Positions 25,273-35,440 of a DNA stretch of 64,000 bases are shown here, in pieces. The position numbers and the translations under genes are program-made. Numbering within the stretch: the stretch's first letter is position 1; each line of letters opens with the position of its first letter. Under the pieces are notes generated by a model. That model saw nothing but the letters and a program-made list of their open reading frames with translations, was not told the origin of the DNA and ran no database searches. This DNA comes from Myxococcales bacterium (lineage in GTDB: Bacteria > Myxococcota_A > Polyangia > Nannocystales > Nannocystaceae), in NCBI GenBank assembly GCA_020633295.1, contig JACKDW010000004.1, positions 620,001 through 684,000 of the forward strand. The letters run 5' to 3'.

Positions 25273-25453
25273 TCTGCCCCGCGGCCGAGCGCTCCCACGC
25301 GCCCGGAACATCGGCTAAATTTCCCTCGATTCTGGACAAATCACGACCCGTGTGAAGAACCTCGGGTACGCCCACGTCCCACGCGGGTCCCCCGCAACCA
25401 ACCACCGCCGAGGGACACGCGGCCGGCACGCCGCGCCTATGGAGGATTGATTG

Positions 25454-26287
25454 ATGCCCACGTTCCACGCTCCTCGACACCGGATCCCCCGCGCCCTCAG
25501 CAGCCTGGCGCTGCTGCTCGGCGTCGCCTCTCAGCTGCAGTGCGGCGGAGCTGACCCCGTCGGCAACCTCACGGTCCCGTTTCAGATGCGCAACGGCCTC
25601 TCCTGCGCGGACTTCGGGGTCGCCGACGTCACCATGAAGCTCGTCCCGACCGGCGAAGACGTCGATCCCGAGCTCCAGGTCACCGTCGAAGGCGACGCCT
25701 CGTGTGAGGCGGGTGAGGTCACCTTCTCGAACATCGCCGTCGGTCAGTACCGCGTCGAGGCCACCGGCAACGCGACGGACGACGCCGGGATCACCGTCGT
25801 CGACAACATCGACGACGACGCCGTGGTCGCCGAGGTCCTCGAGGAGCAGGACGCCGAGTCCGGCGTCGTGGTCCTGGGCCCCGCCCCCGCCACGCTCCGT
25901 CTGTACTGGGGTCTGCGCGTCGGCACGAAGCAGGCCATGTGCAGCGACGTCGACACCAAGAAGTTCTTCGTCTCGGTCGGCGCCACCAAGACCAGCTCCG
26001 CGCTGCTCGAGCACGAGTTCGGCTGCGGCGATCAGGCCGACGACGATCTCTATCACGTCGCCCCGGACGCGGACCGGACGCTCGACGGAGAGCAGGCCGC
26101 CTACGCGCTGATCCAGCCGCGCGACGCGGCGGGCTCGGCGACCGGTGACTACATGGAGGTCTGCTTCGCCCCGCCCGGCCACGGCCGCTCGATCGAGATC
26201 GACTTCGACTGCGTCGACGGTGTCTGCGCGATCACGGGCGATCTCGCCGGCTCCTGCGACCCGGAGCCGACGGGCACGACCCCGTAG
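25454..26287 (+). CDS. Lipoprotein of unknown function
   Basis: A 277-residue exported protein with signal ALSSLALLLGVASQLQCGG, lipobox LQC, then a beta-rich region. Five or six cysteines occur in the mature part (SCADFG, CEAGEV, MCSDVD, FGCGD, FDCVDGVC), suggesting disulfides. No family recognised. GGAGG at 25441-25445 lies 8 nt before the ATG at 25454, which fixes the start. It is converging with the next gene, with a hairpin in between. Confidence 0.75.
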   Translation: MPTFHAPRHRIPRALSSLALLLGVASQLQCGGADPVGNLTVPFQMRNGLSCADFGVADVTMKLVPTGEDVDPELQVTVEGDASCEAGEVTFSNIAVGQYRVEATGNATDDAGITVVDNIDDDAVVAEVLEEQDAESGVVVLGPAPATLRLYWGLRVGTKQAMCSDVDTKKFFVSVGATKTSSALLEHEFGCGDQADDDLYHVAPDADRTLDGEQAAYALIQPRDAAGSATGDYMEVCFAPPGHGRSIEIDFDCVDGVCAITGDLAGSCDPEPTGTTP

Positions 26288-26325
26288 CGCAGCGTCGCCG
26301 CCTGCAACCAGCAAGCAGCTCGCTC

Positions 26326-26356
26326 GAGGAGCAGCCGCGATCGCGCGCTGCTCCTC
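26326..26356. terminator. Strong hairpin between convergent genes
   Basis: GAGGAGCAGC (26326-26335) and GCTGCTCCTC (26347-26356) pair perfectly, and the interior CGCGATCGCG pairs with itself, giving a nearly 15-bp stem. It would serve both converging genes. Confidence 0.65.
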
Positions 26357-26368
26357 GTCGCGTTCGCC

Positions 26369-27715
26369 TCACGGGCTCGCCTGCTGGGCCGTCAGCGCTC
26401 GCGGACGCGGATCAATGCGCCGCTGATCGACCCACAGCCCCCACCCGGCCGGCTGCCCGTCGGGCGTCTCGACCGCGACGAGCGCGACGCGAACCGAGCC
26501 GCGGCGATCGATCTCGAGCGTGAACGCCGAGACGACCGCGGCCTCGAGCTCGAGCCGCCCGCCGGCCATCTCGACGTTGAGCCCGATGTGCCGCGGCGAG
26601 CTCCCCGGGGCGCGCTCGCGCATCACCCCGATATCCTCAACGGCCTTTCGCGCCGCGCCGTCGCCCTCCGCGAAGCCGCCCTCGAGCGTCACCCACGGGA
26701 ACTCCGCGTGGTGGACCCACAGTCGGCTCGCGTCGACCCCCTGGAGCGAGAAGAAGCCGTGGAACGCGGCATCGCTCGCGCCCCAGTCGCGATCGCCCCA
26801 CGCGTGCATACGCAGCGACGCGCCGTTCACCGCGACGATCGTCGCGTCGAGCCCGATCACCCCGTGGAGCTCCCCGGTCTGCACGTAGGCCCGAATTCGC
26901 CGTCGTCGCAGCTGCCGCAGGAGTCGGAGGTCCCAGTCCGCGTCGCCGAGCGAGCGCGCGACGAGTTCGGGGTGATCGTCGGTCCCGGGGATGAACGGCT
27001 CGGCCTCGCCCAGGAAGGTCACGTCGACCCTCGCGCTGACGAGCGCCTCGTCAGGCGCGAAGGCTCGCGCGCCGACCTCGTCGAGCCCGCGCTTGAGCAG
27101 CTTCCCGCGGAACTGCAGACGCCACTCGCGATGCGGCGCGACGCAATCGAGCTCGAGGCCTCCGGCACGCCAGCGCGCTCCGTCGCCGCAGGGCTCGAGC
27201 AGCAGACCGTCGCCGGGCAACGTGTAGACCGCTTCGCGCCCGAGCAAGGTCAGCCATACGCGCTGCGCCTGTCGCCCCGGCAACCACTCGATCCGCGCGA
27301 GCACCGCGAACCCACGCTGTACGGCGACGAAGGTGAAGTCCTCGGCAAAGTGTTGCGCGCCGTCCCACGGATGGAAGGCCTCGTCCCGGGGCTCTGTCCA
27401 GCGCCGCGAGACCGCTCGGAGCACCGCCGCGCGCGCCGCACGAGCGGCGTCCGGGAGCCGCTGACGCATCACCCACCGCGCGAGCGCGGCCTTCACGGAA
27501 CGCCGCACCGCCGCCGAGAGATCACGATCCTGAGAGGGGCCGGCCTTGCGGCTCAGCGCCGCGCTCTCGTCTCCGCGCACCAGCGTCGGCTCGACGCGCC
27601 CGAGCGGCAGCACCACAGCGCCCGGCGCACCGTCGCGCGACGCTTGCGAATCCGCGCGCGAAGACCCCGCGCCCGCCACCCCGCGTTTGTGTTCGCTTGC
27701 CCGGTCGTCGGTCAC
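26369..27715 (-). CDS. AttH/CrtC-like lipocalin-fold protein
   Basis: The signature HAWGDRDWG followed by FHGFFSLQGVDASRLWVHHAEF, and an earlier CVAPHREWRLQFRGKLL, resemble the carotenoid hydratase-like (AttH/CrtC, DUF7064-type) double-lipocalin family as I remember it. These proteins bind or hydrate isoprenoid or lipid molecules. No signal peptide is apparent. The N-terminal 100 residues are Arg/Ala-rich and unhelpful, so the start is uncertain: GTG at 27715 is given, but the frame is open to 27877 and later starts are possible. It is divergent from the TPR lipoprotein gene. Confidence 0.6.
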   Translation of the reverse strand: MTDDRASEHKRGVAGAGSSRADSQASRDGAPGAVVLPLGRVEPTLVRGDESAALSRKAGPSQDRDLSAAVRRSVKAALARWVMRQRLPDAARAARAAVLRAVSRRWTEPRDEAFHPWDGAQHFAEDFTFVAVQRGFAVLARIEWLPGRQAQRVWLTLLGREAVYTLPGDGLLLEPCGDGARWRAGGLELDCVAPHREWRLQFRGKLLKRGLDEVGARAFAPDEALVSARVDVTFLGEAEPFIPGTDDHPELVARSLGDADWDLRLLRQLRRRRIRAYVQTGELHGVIGLDATIVAVNGASLRMHAWGDRDWGASDAAFHGFFSLQGVDASRLWVHHAEFPWVTLEGGFAEGDGAARKAVEDIGVMRERAPGSSPRHIGLNVEMAGGRLELEAAVVSAFTLEIDRRGSVRVALVAVETPDGQPAGWGLWVDQRRIDPRPRALTAQQASP

Positions 27716-27864
27716 GTGCGCGCTGGAGAGTAGCAGGTCCCGACCGCGAGCGGACGAATCGGCGCGCGAACCGGGGCGTCGTCGGATCGACCGCCCGAGA
27801 AGTGCCGTCGAAACGTGGCAATCTGTACGCTGACGTGTTACCCCCGTGCGCGGAGGTACTCGTC

Positions 27865-28674
27865 TTGCGTCTCGCACTGGTCCGGCCGCTCACGCTTGTC
27901 ATCGCCCTGATGGGCACGTCGGCGGGTTGTTCTGGCGACCCGCAGGTGGACCCGGCCGAGCAGGCCGAGAAAGTCAAATCCAACCTCAAGAGCGCGCGCG
28001 TTCACATCGCCGACGGCAAAATTGAAAAAGCCCGGTTGATGCTGAAGACGGTCCTCGAGATCGACCCGAACAACGCGGACGCGGCCTACTGCATGGGCCG
28101 CGTCGCGTTCGCGGACGGGGCCAACGACAAGGCGATCACGCTGATCGAGAAAGCCTCCACCACCGAGCCAGAGAACCACGAGTACCTGTTCTGGCTCGGC
28201 GAGGTGTACAAGGCCGACGAGAACTTCAACGCCGCCGCGACCGCCTACGGCAAGGCCTTCGCGCTCGATCCCGAGAACGGCGACTACGGCCTCGCCCACG
28301 CGAAGATGCTCAAGAAGGCCGGGAAGTTCGGCGACGCCGAGCCGATCCTGCAGAAGGTCATCGAGATCGACGAGCAGGTCGAGTACGTCTACACCGAGCT
28401 CGGCGACGTCCTGCGCGAGACCGGGAAGGACGACGAGGCGCTGCGCACGTACATGAAGGCGCAGACCGTCCACCCCGGCGACCTCATGGCCCACGCCGGC
28501 GCGGCGCTCGTCTACGAGAAGAAGGGCGACATCAAGCACGCGCTCGACGAGTGGTCGACCTACGTCCGCATGGACTGCTGCTCGGACTACTCGAAGACCG
28601 TCGCGCGCAAGAAGATCCAGGAGCTCGGCGGCGACGCCGGCGGCGGTGACGAGGGCGGCGACGCCGACTCCTGA
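27865..28674 (+). CDS. TPR lipoprotein
   Basis: TTG at 27865 is the start: GGAGG at 27852-27856 lies 8 nt upstream, and translation then gives a perfect lipoprotein signal (RLALVRPLTLVIALMGTSAGCSG). The mature 245 residues are six or so TPR-like repeats (KIEKARLMLKTVLEIDPNNADA, KAITLIEKASTTEPENHEY, NAAATAYGKAFALDPENG, ALRTYMKAQTVHPGDLMAHA). It probably sits on the inner side of the outer membrane as a scaffold, comparable to PilW/YbgF-like TPR lipoproteins, though no specific pathway neighbour is seen. A perfect hairpin follows the stop. Confidence 0.85.
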   Translation: MRLALVRPLTLVIALMGTSAGCSGDPQVDPAEQAEKVKSNLKSARVHIADGKIEKARLMLKTVLEIDPNNADAAYCMGRVAFADGANDKAITLIEKASTTEPENHEYLFWLGEVYKADENFNAAATAYGKAFALDPENGDYGLAHAKMLKKAGKFGDAEPILQKVIEIDEQVEYVYTELGDVLRETGKDDEALRTYMKAQTVHPGDLMAHAGAALVYEKKGDIKHALDEWSTYVRMDCCSDYSKTVARKKIQELGGDAGGGDEGGDADS

Positions 28675-28697
28675 CCCAAACATCGTTTGAATCCCGG

Positions 28698-28724
28698 GCG
28701 GCCGCGACTTGACGTCGCGGCCGC
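28698..28724 (+). terminator. Perfect 11-bp hairpin after the TPR lipoprotein gene
   Basis: GCGGCCGCGAC (28698-28708) and GTCGCGGCCGC (28714-28724) pair perfectly around TTGAC, 24 bp after the stop codon. There is no T-run, as is usual in this very GC-rich DNA. Confidence 0.6.
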
Positions 28725-28774
28725 GGTCGTTCGTCGTCGCGGCATCTCGCCTGCGCGCGCGCCGTGAATCGGTA

Positions 28775-28780
28775 TATACA
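28775..28780 (+). promoter_or_regulatory. TATACA box 7 bp before the esterase gene start
   Basis: The AT-rich ggtatataca lies immediately before actcgac and the ATG at 28788. No ribosome binding site is present, so the mRNA is probably leaderless. Confidence 0.45.
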
Positions 28781-28787
28781 ACTCGAC

Positions 28788-30086
28788 ATGGCATACGCGC
28801 GCCCGCTCACCCTCGTCGGCCTGCTCACCGCGACGTCGCTCGCCCTCACCGCCCCGGCCTGCGGCGGCGACGAACCGAACGACACGGACGCCGGCACGAG
28901 CGAGTCCGACGGCGAGAGCGACGGCGAGAGCAGCGACGGCGGCGCGACGACCGACGGCCCGTCGACGGACACCGCGTCCACGCAGTCGGGCAGCGACACC
29001 GACGGCGAGACCACGACGACCGACGGCACCAGCGAGGGGCCGACGACCGACCCCGATCCCTCGACGACGAGCACCAGCGATCCGACCACGGACCCCACCG
29101 ACACCGACACCGACACCGACACGGGCGGCGTGACGGAGATGGTGATGTGCGGAGACGAGCCGCCGCCCGGCGCCCAGCTCGCGCCGCCGCTGCCGACCTA
29201 CGGCGGCATCTGCCCGACGATCGAGACCGGCATCGACAACCTCAACGTCCTCCCCGGGGTGACGACGATCTTCGGCAACGACATCATGATCGATCGCGAG
29301 TTCATGGTGTTCGCGCCCGACGACATCGGCGAGGAGGAGCAGCTGCCCGTCATCTTCATGTGGCACTGGCTCGGCGGCGACGCGAAGGGCTTCGCCAACC
29401 GCAGCGAGGTCGAGGACGCGGTCAACTTCTACCGCTTCATCGCCGTGATCCCCAACGGCCGCGACATCGAGCAGGGCCTGCTGTTCAAGTGGCCGTTCTC
29501 GATCACCGACAGCATGAAGCAGATGGAGCAGGACTTTCAGTTCTTCGAGGACATGCTCGCGTGCGTCGCCGAGCAGTTCGGCGTCGACAAGGAGTGCGTC
29601 TCGAGCACCGGCGTGAGCGCCGGCGCGCTGTTCACCGATCAGCTCGCGGGCTTCCAGGGCGATCGCCTCTCGTCGATCATCTCGCTCTCCGGCGGCACCG
29701 GCGGCCTGACCGTAAAGCCATGGACCTCGTCGGGCCACATCATGCCCGCGATGGTGCTGTGGGGCGGCCCCGACGACTTCTGCATCGCGGTCGACTTCAA
29801 CGCGACCTCGCTCGACCTCGAGCAGAACCTGCAGAGCGACGGGCACTTCGTCGTCGAGTGCATCCACAACTGCACGCACGCGACGCCGCCCTTCGACCCG
29901 CCGATGGACATCCCGACCTACTCGGCGATGTGGCGGTTCTTCCTCGACCACCCCTACTGGCTCGAGGACGGCGCGTCCTGGTACACCGACTTCGGGCTCC
30001 CCGACTTCTACCCGGAGTGGTGCGCGGTCGGGGTCGGCAACGCGGAGATCCGCGTCGGCGAGTGCGGCGGCTCCGAGTGCCAGTGA
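28788..30086 (+). CDS. Poly(3-hydroxybutyrate) depolymerase/LpqC-like esterase lipoprotein
   Basis: The signal PLTLVGLLTATSLALTAPACGG is followed by about 90 residues of Thr/Asp/Ser/Gly linker, then an alpha/beta hydrolase domain: LPVIFMWHWLGGDAKG (oxyanion strand), SSTGVSAGALFT (nucleophile elbow G-V-S-A-G), PAMVLWGGPDDFC (likely acid) and HNCTHATPP (likely His region). It is expected to be an outer-surface lipase or esterase for aryl esters or polyesters. An upstream in-frame ATG at 28764 exists, but the -10-like box between the two argues for 28788. A hairpin follows the stop. Confidence 0.82.
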   Translation: MAYARPLTLVGLLTATSLALTAPACGGDEPNDTDAGTSESDGESDGESSDGGATTDGPSTDTASTQSGSDTDGETTTTDGTSEGPTTDPDPSTTSTSDPTTDPTDTDTDTDTGGVTEMVMCGDEPPPGAQLAPPLPTYGGICPTIETGIDNLNVLPGVTTIFGNDIMIDREFMVFAPDDIGEEEQLPVIFMWHWLGGDAKGFANRSEVEDAVNFYRFIAVIPNGRDIEQGLLFKWPFSITDSMKQMEQDFQFFEDMLACVAEQFGVDKECVSSTGVSAGALFTDQLAGFQGDRLSSIISLSGGTGGLTVKPWTSSGHIMPAMVLWGGPDDFCIAVDFNATSLDLEQNLQSDGHFVVECIHNCTHATPPFDPPMDIPTYSAMWRFFLDHPYWLEDGASWYTDFGLPDFYPEWCAVGVGNAEIRVGECGGSECQ

Positions 30087-30103
30087 GCTAGTTCAGCGCG
30101 CGC

Positions 30104-30126
30104 GCGGACCTGAACCTTCGGTCCGC
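30104..30126 (+). terminator. Hairpin after the esterase gene
   Basis: GCGGACC (30104-30110) and GGTCCGC (30120-30126) pair perfectly around a nine-base loop, directly before the promoter of the next gene. Confidence 0.5.
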
Positions 30127-30139
30127 TCGCCCCGCGAGC

Positions 30140-30148
30140 TGCTATGAT
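30140..30148 (+). promoter_or_regulatory. Extended -10 box (TGC-TATGAT)
   Basis: The box lies 6 bp before the GTG at 30155. The intervening ccggag could also serve weakly as a ribosome binding site, but the spacing points to a leaderless mRNA. Confidence 0.5.
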
Positions 30149-30154
30149 CCGGAG

Positions 30155-31132
30155 GTGGACCGCCCCGGGATCAACACGCGCGTCGCGGCCGAGTTCGTGA
30201 TCGCGCTGCAGAACGGCATCCTCAGCCTGCGCGAGACTCGTCGCCTCGTCGCGCTCGCGCTCGCGGAGCTGCGCCGCGCGCCCGAGCCCGCCCGCGAGCT
30301 GCGGGCGGTCGAGCCGATCATCCGAGCGGCGCGCCAGCTGCCGCTCGCGCGCACGACCCGTGAGTACCTCGCGCGCTTCGAGACGCGCGCCGCCGACCTG
30401 CTCGCGCGCCACGAGCCCGACCCGGCGCTGCTCGATCCCGCGTCGCTGCGCGAGCGCGTCGCCCGGGCGCTCGCGCGCGCGCTCGGCAACGCCGGCCTGT
30501 TCTCGGTGACCGACGCGCGCCCCGGCGAGCGCGACACGGTCGAGGTCGAGCTGCTCGTGCTCGACACGCCCGTGCGCGTGGACCTCGGGCGCGACGGCGA
30601 CGGCGTCGAGACGCTCGCCTGGGTCGAGCTGCTCGAGCCGCCGGAGGTCCTCGACCCCGAGATCGCGCAGCGCCTCGCGAGCATCCTCCGCGACTCCCGG
30701 CGGCTCGACGACGCGGTCGTCCACGCCTACGCCGGGCGCCCGGGCGTGCACGGGATCGCGTGGTCGGTCGTCATCGAGTCGCGCGGGCGCCTGCGCGCGC
30801 GCACGCTCACGCTGCACGGGGACGAGCGCGCGAGCCTCGAGCCGTTCCGCTACGACGCCGACGAGGCCCGCGCGATGGCCAGCCAGCTCGCGCTCGCGCT
30901 CGGCCTCAACATGGCCGCAGAGTCTGGTCCGTTCGCGCAGCTCGAGGTGCTCGTGCGCGCGTCGATGCGCACGCCCGACGAGCTCACGCCGACGACGCCC
31001 GACGACACGCCCGCGCGCTTCGACGCCGAGCGCGAGTCGCAGTGGATGGCCGAGCAGGTCTGGGGTGACCTCGCGGTGTTCGTGACCTTCGACCGCGAGT
31101 CCGGCGACGTGCGCGTCGAGGACTTCAACTAG
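30155..31132 (+). CDS. Protein of unknown function, cytoplasmic
   Basis: A 325-residue acidic, Leu/Arg-rich protein without signal peptide, membrane segment or cysteine pattern. The first 130 residues look helical (RVAAEFVIALQNGILSLRE, REYLARFETRAADLLARHE), the rest mixed. No family is recognised. Its stop TAG (31130-31132) and the stop of the next, convergent gene share the same CTAG, so the two genes end on top of each other without a terminator in between. Confidence 0.65.
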   Translation: MDRPGINTRVAAEFVIALQNGILSLRETRRLVALALAELRRAPEPARELRAVEPIIRAARQLPLARTTREYLARFETRAADLLARHEPDPALLDPASLRERVARALARALGNAGLFSVTDARPGERDTVEVELLVLDTPVRVDLGRDGDGVETLAWVELLEPPEVLDPEIAQRLASILRDSRRLDDAVVHAYAGRPGVHGIAWSVVIESRGRLRARTLTLHGDERASLEPFRYDADEARAMASQLALALGLNMAAESGPFAQLEVLVRASMRTPDELTPTTPDDTPARFDAERESQWMAEQVWGDLAVFVTFDRESGDVRVEDFN

Positions 31133-32214
31133 CCGTCGCGTCCCGGCGTCTCGGGCTCCATGGGCGCGAGCTCGTCGCCCGCCATCCCGTCTTCGGACGG
31201 CGCGTGGCTCTCCGCGTGGGGGAACCGCCCGGGCGTCGCCAGGCGCCCGAGGTGGATGATCCGCGCGCCCGTCGGGCTGACCGGATCGACGCTCTTGCCG
31301 ATCACGACGCCGGCGTACGGCGCCCGATACTCGCGCACGAGGTCGCCGAAGATGTCGAACTGCTGGGCGACCAGCGCGCCCTCCTCGACGAGCTCGCCGA
31401 GCTCCGGGTTCACGCGCAGCAGCCCGCCGCGGTCCGTGTAGATCCAGCGCGAGGCCTCGCAGAGGACCGGCGGCGGCGGCGTCGGGTGAGCGCGCCGCGG
31501 CAGCATCTTCATCTGGGTGAGCAGCGCCCGGAGACCCGAGAGCGTGCGCCGGACCTTCTTCGGCTGGAACACGTGCGGGTCGCCGATCTCGATGGTGATC
31601 GCGGGCGCGCCCTCGGCCGAGGCCCAGCCGCGCAGCGTGTGGTCGCGCGGCGGGTTGTGCAGGATGATCGTCGGACGCTGCAGCATCGCCATGCGGGCGG
31701 TCGTCGGCTCGTCCAGGTCCGCGCGCACGTACAGGGTGTTGATGCGCCCGAAGCTCGCGGTGTGGAGATCGGCGAGGTAGTTGAACGCGCCGACGACCCG
31801 GGACGTGAGGCGATACGCGTAGACCTGCGACTCATTGCCGTCGGCGACGCCCGGCATGATGTGGTTGAGATCCGTGCTGTCGCGAAATTCTCGCTCGTGG
31901 CGCACGAGCCCGGGGATGTTCAACACCGGGACCGCGACGAGCGTGCCGCGGAGCGTCTCCGGCGAGATCGAGTCGATGAGCCGGTGGACGACCGGGATGC
32001 CGTTGAGCTCGTTGCCGTGCAGGGCCGCCGTGATCCCGAAGACCGGCCCCGGCCGGGCGCCCCGGACCGCGATCACGGGAATTCGCATCGCGCGGCCGAG
32101 GCCGTCGTGGACGAGGCCGACGAGCAGCCGCGTCTTGCACCCCTTCGGCAGCTCTTCGACGTTCAGCGCGTCAACACAGAGGATATTTCGGTCGAGATAG
32201 CTCGAAGAGAACAT
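31129..32214 (-). CDS. Succinylglutamate desuccinylase/aspartoacylase-family zinc hydrolase (M14-like)
   Basis: The family pattern is complete: GPVFGITAALHGNELNGI (zinc ligands His and Glu), LNIPGLVRHEREFRDSTDLNH, YLADLHTASFGR (third zinc ligand His), ITIEIG (catalytic Glu), and a C-terminal barrel-sandwich domain (GLLRVNPELGELVEEGALV, YRAPYAGVVIGK). It hydrolyses an amide bond of a small N-acyl amino acid or a related ester; the true substrate is unknown. The ATG at 32214 starts MFSSSYLDRN, with no strong ribosome binding site. 361 residues, the usual family length. Confidence 0.88.
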   Translation of the reverse strand: MFSSSYLDRNILCVDALNVEELPKGCKTRLLVGLVHDGLGRAMRIPVIAVRGARPGPVFGITAALHGNELNGIPVVHRLIDSISPETLRGTLVAVPVLNIPGLVRHEREFRDSTDLNHIMPGVADGNESQVYAYRLTSRVVGAFNYLADLHTASFGRINTLYVRADLDEPTTARMAMLQRPTIILHNPPRDHTLRGWASAEGAPAITIEIGDPHVFQPKKVRRTLSGLRALLTQMKMLPRRAHPTPPPPVLCEASRWIYTDRGGLLRVNPELGELVEEGALVAQQFDIFGDLVREYRAPYAGVVIGKSVDPVSPTGARIIHLGRLATPGRFPHAESHAPSEDGMAGDELAPMEPETPGRDG

Positions 32215-32420
32215 GGAAGACCCGAGCGTATTGAAAATTACCGTCGCGCGCTCGGAGAGCGGCGCCGATAGCGCCCTCTCCGCCCGCGCGACCGCGCCTC
32301 GCTACGCTCGTCGTCGACTGACCAGGCAGCACCGACGGGCGAGCGGCGTTCAGACGTCATCGGGCGACGGCGGGGACCCGCCTGTCGCTCGACGTCCGAG
32401 GTAGACCGTGACGCGCTCGG

Positions 32421-32780
32421 CTAAGCCGCCGCGCCGCGAATTTCTTGGCCGCGGATCCAGCGCATGAAGCCGCGGACGACGTGCTCGGCGCGGCGGATGA
32501 ACTCGCGGTCCGCGTCGATCGTGCGGATCAGGTAGTCGTCCTCGAAGTCCTCGAGGAACTGAACGGCGCGCTCAATGGTGATTACGCCGCGCTGCTTGCT
32601 CTTCGGAGCGTTCCGACGAATGTCGACGATGCGTACGCCGGCGCTGTGGAAGTACTCGTCGAGCAAGTCGATAACCTCCTGCAAGTTCTGACGCCCTCGT
32701 CTGCGGAGGTCACGGCCACGGTACTCCGTGTACCGGCGGAGGAGATCGCTAATTGATTGTTGGGGCTCTACGACGGCCAT
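32421..32780 (-). CDS. Small soluble protein of unknown function
   Basis: A 119-residue protein starting MAVVEPQQSISDLLRRYTEY, helical throughout (QNLQEVIDLLDEYFHSAG, AVQFLEDFEDDYLIRTID, REFIRRAEHVVRGFMRWI). The ATG at 32780 has AGGAGG 5 nt upstream, one of the best ribosome binding sites in the window, so it is likely well translated. No family recognised. It is divergent from the ECF sigma gene across an unusually AT-rich 286-bp spacer, so the two may share control. Confidence 0.75.
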   Translation of the reverse strand: MAVVEPQQSISDLLRRYTEYRGRDLRRRGRQNLQEVIDLLDEYFHSAGVRIVDIRRNAPKSKQRGVITIERAVQFLEDFEDDYLIRTIDADREFIRRAEHVVRGFMRWIRGQEIRGAAA

Positions 32781-33066
32781 GACATCCTCCTCTTCGTGTC
32801 GATGCCGGGGCTTCTGTCCTCTTCGAGTCGCGTTCGCAACGAAAGGGTGCAGGCCTGGTGGCGATTTCGGAGATCGCCAAGCCGATTTATTTCGGATGTA
32901 CGAGATCCGATCAATAGGAACCATGAGATCCGGTAATTTCGGAATCAAACATCCGAATTCACGTGCGGTACCGCTCACGGCGAAAAAGTGGTTTGGTTTC
33001 ACGCGCTCACCGATCTCGGGCCCGCGGTACACCGCTTGCTCAATGTAGGGCCGGAGTCACCTTCCA
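32781..33066. promoter_or_regulatory. AT-richer divergent promoter region with repeated ATTTCGGA
   Basis: Between the 119-residue gene and the ECF sigma gene. ATTTCGGA occurs three times (near 32865, 32889 and 32936), together with GATCCG and ATCCGA copies, some in inverted orientation. No gene is supported inside it. It looks like a multi-site control region. Confidence 0.45.
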
Positions 33067-33774
33067 ATGCTCGGAGCCCCCGTCGCGGCCCTCCCTGCCC
33101 CGTCTCCTGCCCTGGAGACAGGACCCGCGCTTCGCATCGTCCCGGATCACGGCAAGCCGCGTTGGTCCGAATTTGGTGATGAGGTGCTGATCGAGCGTGG
33201 GCGGGCGGGTGAGCGCGACGCGCTCAACGCGCTGCTTCGCCGCTACGACCGTCGAATCCTCCGTGTGTGCGAGCGTGTTGCGCGCACCACGGATGAGGCC
33301 CAGGACCTGTTCCAGGAGACGATGATGGCCATCGTCCGCAATCTGGCGGGCTTCCGCGGCGACGCCTCGTTCATGACCTGGGTGTTCACCATCGCCCGCA
33401 GCTTCGCCCACCGCGAGCGCCGCCGCGAGCGCAGCCGCGAGCGCGCCGGCGCCGGGCTGCGCGACGCGATGACCACCCAAGCGCCCGCGCTCGCCACCCC
33501 GAACCTCGAGCACACGATCGATCAACAGCGGCTCTCGACCCAGTTTCAGCGGGCGATCGCGGAGCTCGCGCCGCTCGACCGCGACGTGCTCGTGGCCCGC
33601 GACATCGAGGGGCTCACGGCTCCCGAGGCGGCGCAGCAGACCGGCTTGACGGTCAGCGCGGTCAAGTCGCGGCTGCACCGCGCACGTCGGCAGGTCCGCG
33701 CCGCGCTCACTGCGGCCGCCGTACGCGTCGGAAGCCGAAGTTTTTCATCCCCGGCGAGCGGAGCGTCTGGCTAG
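33067..33774 (+). CDS. ECF-type RNA polymerase sigma factor
   Basis: Region 2 is seen as ALLRRYDRRILRVCERVARTTDEAQDLFQETMMAIV and FRGDASFMTWVFTIARSFAHRERR; region 4 as ELAPLDRDVLVARDIEGLTAPEAAQQTGL with TVSAVKSRLHRARRQVRAAL. The 40-residue N-terminal extension (Ala/Pro-rich) and 25-residue tail are unusual additions. It should direct RNA polymerase to a set of stress or development genes. No anti-sigma gene is adjacent. The sigma-54 activator gene starts 1 bp behind its stop, so the two are one operon, which joins two different sigma systems. Confidence 0.92.
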   Translation: MLGAPVAALPAPSPALETGPALRIVPDHGKPRWSEFGDEVLIERGRAGERDALNALLRRYDRRILRVCERVARTTDEAQDLFQETMMAIVRNLAGFRGDASFMTWVFTIARSFAHRERRRERSRERAGAGLRDAMTTQAPALATPNLEHTIDQQRLSTQFQRAIAELAPLDRDVLVARDIEGLTAPEAAQQTGLTVSAVKSRLHRARRQVRAALTAAAVRVGSRSFSSPASGASG

Positions 33775-33775
33775 A

Positions 33776-35254
<1,479 letters not shown>

Positions 35255-35440
35255 GCGTCGTGGACGCGCGCTCGGTCGCGCACGCCGGTCGCGGCTCGTG
35301 ACGCGCGGGCCCACGCGCGCCGCCGGGACTGACGATCGGCGACGCGCGCCGCTAGCGAACGAGCGCGCGGACGAACGCGCGCGCCCGCGCGATCAGGCGC
35401 GGGCGCGTTGCGGTCGGGCTCGCCGCGAGGCGGCGCGCGG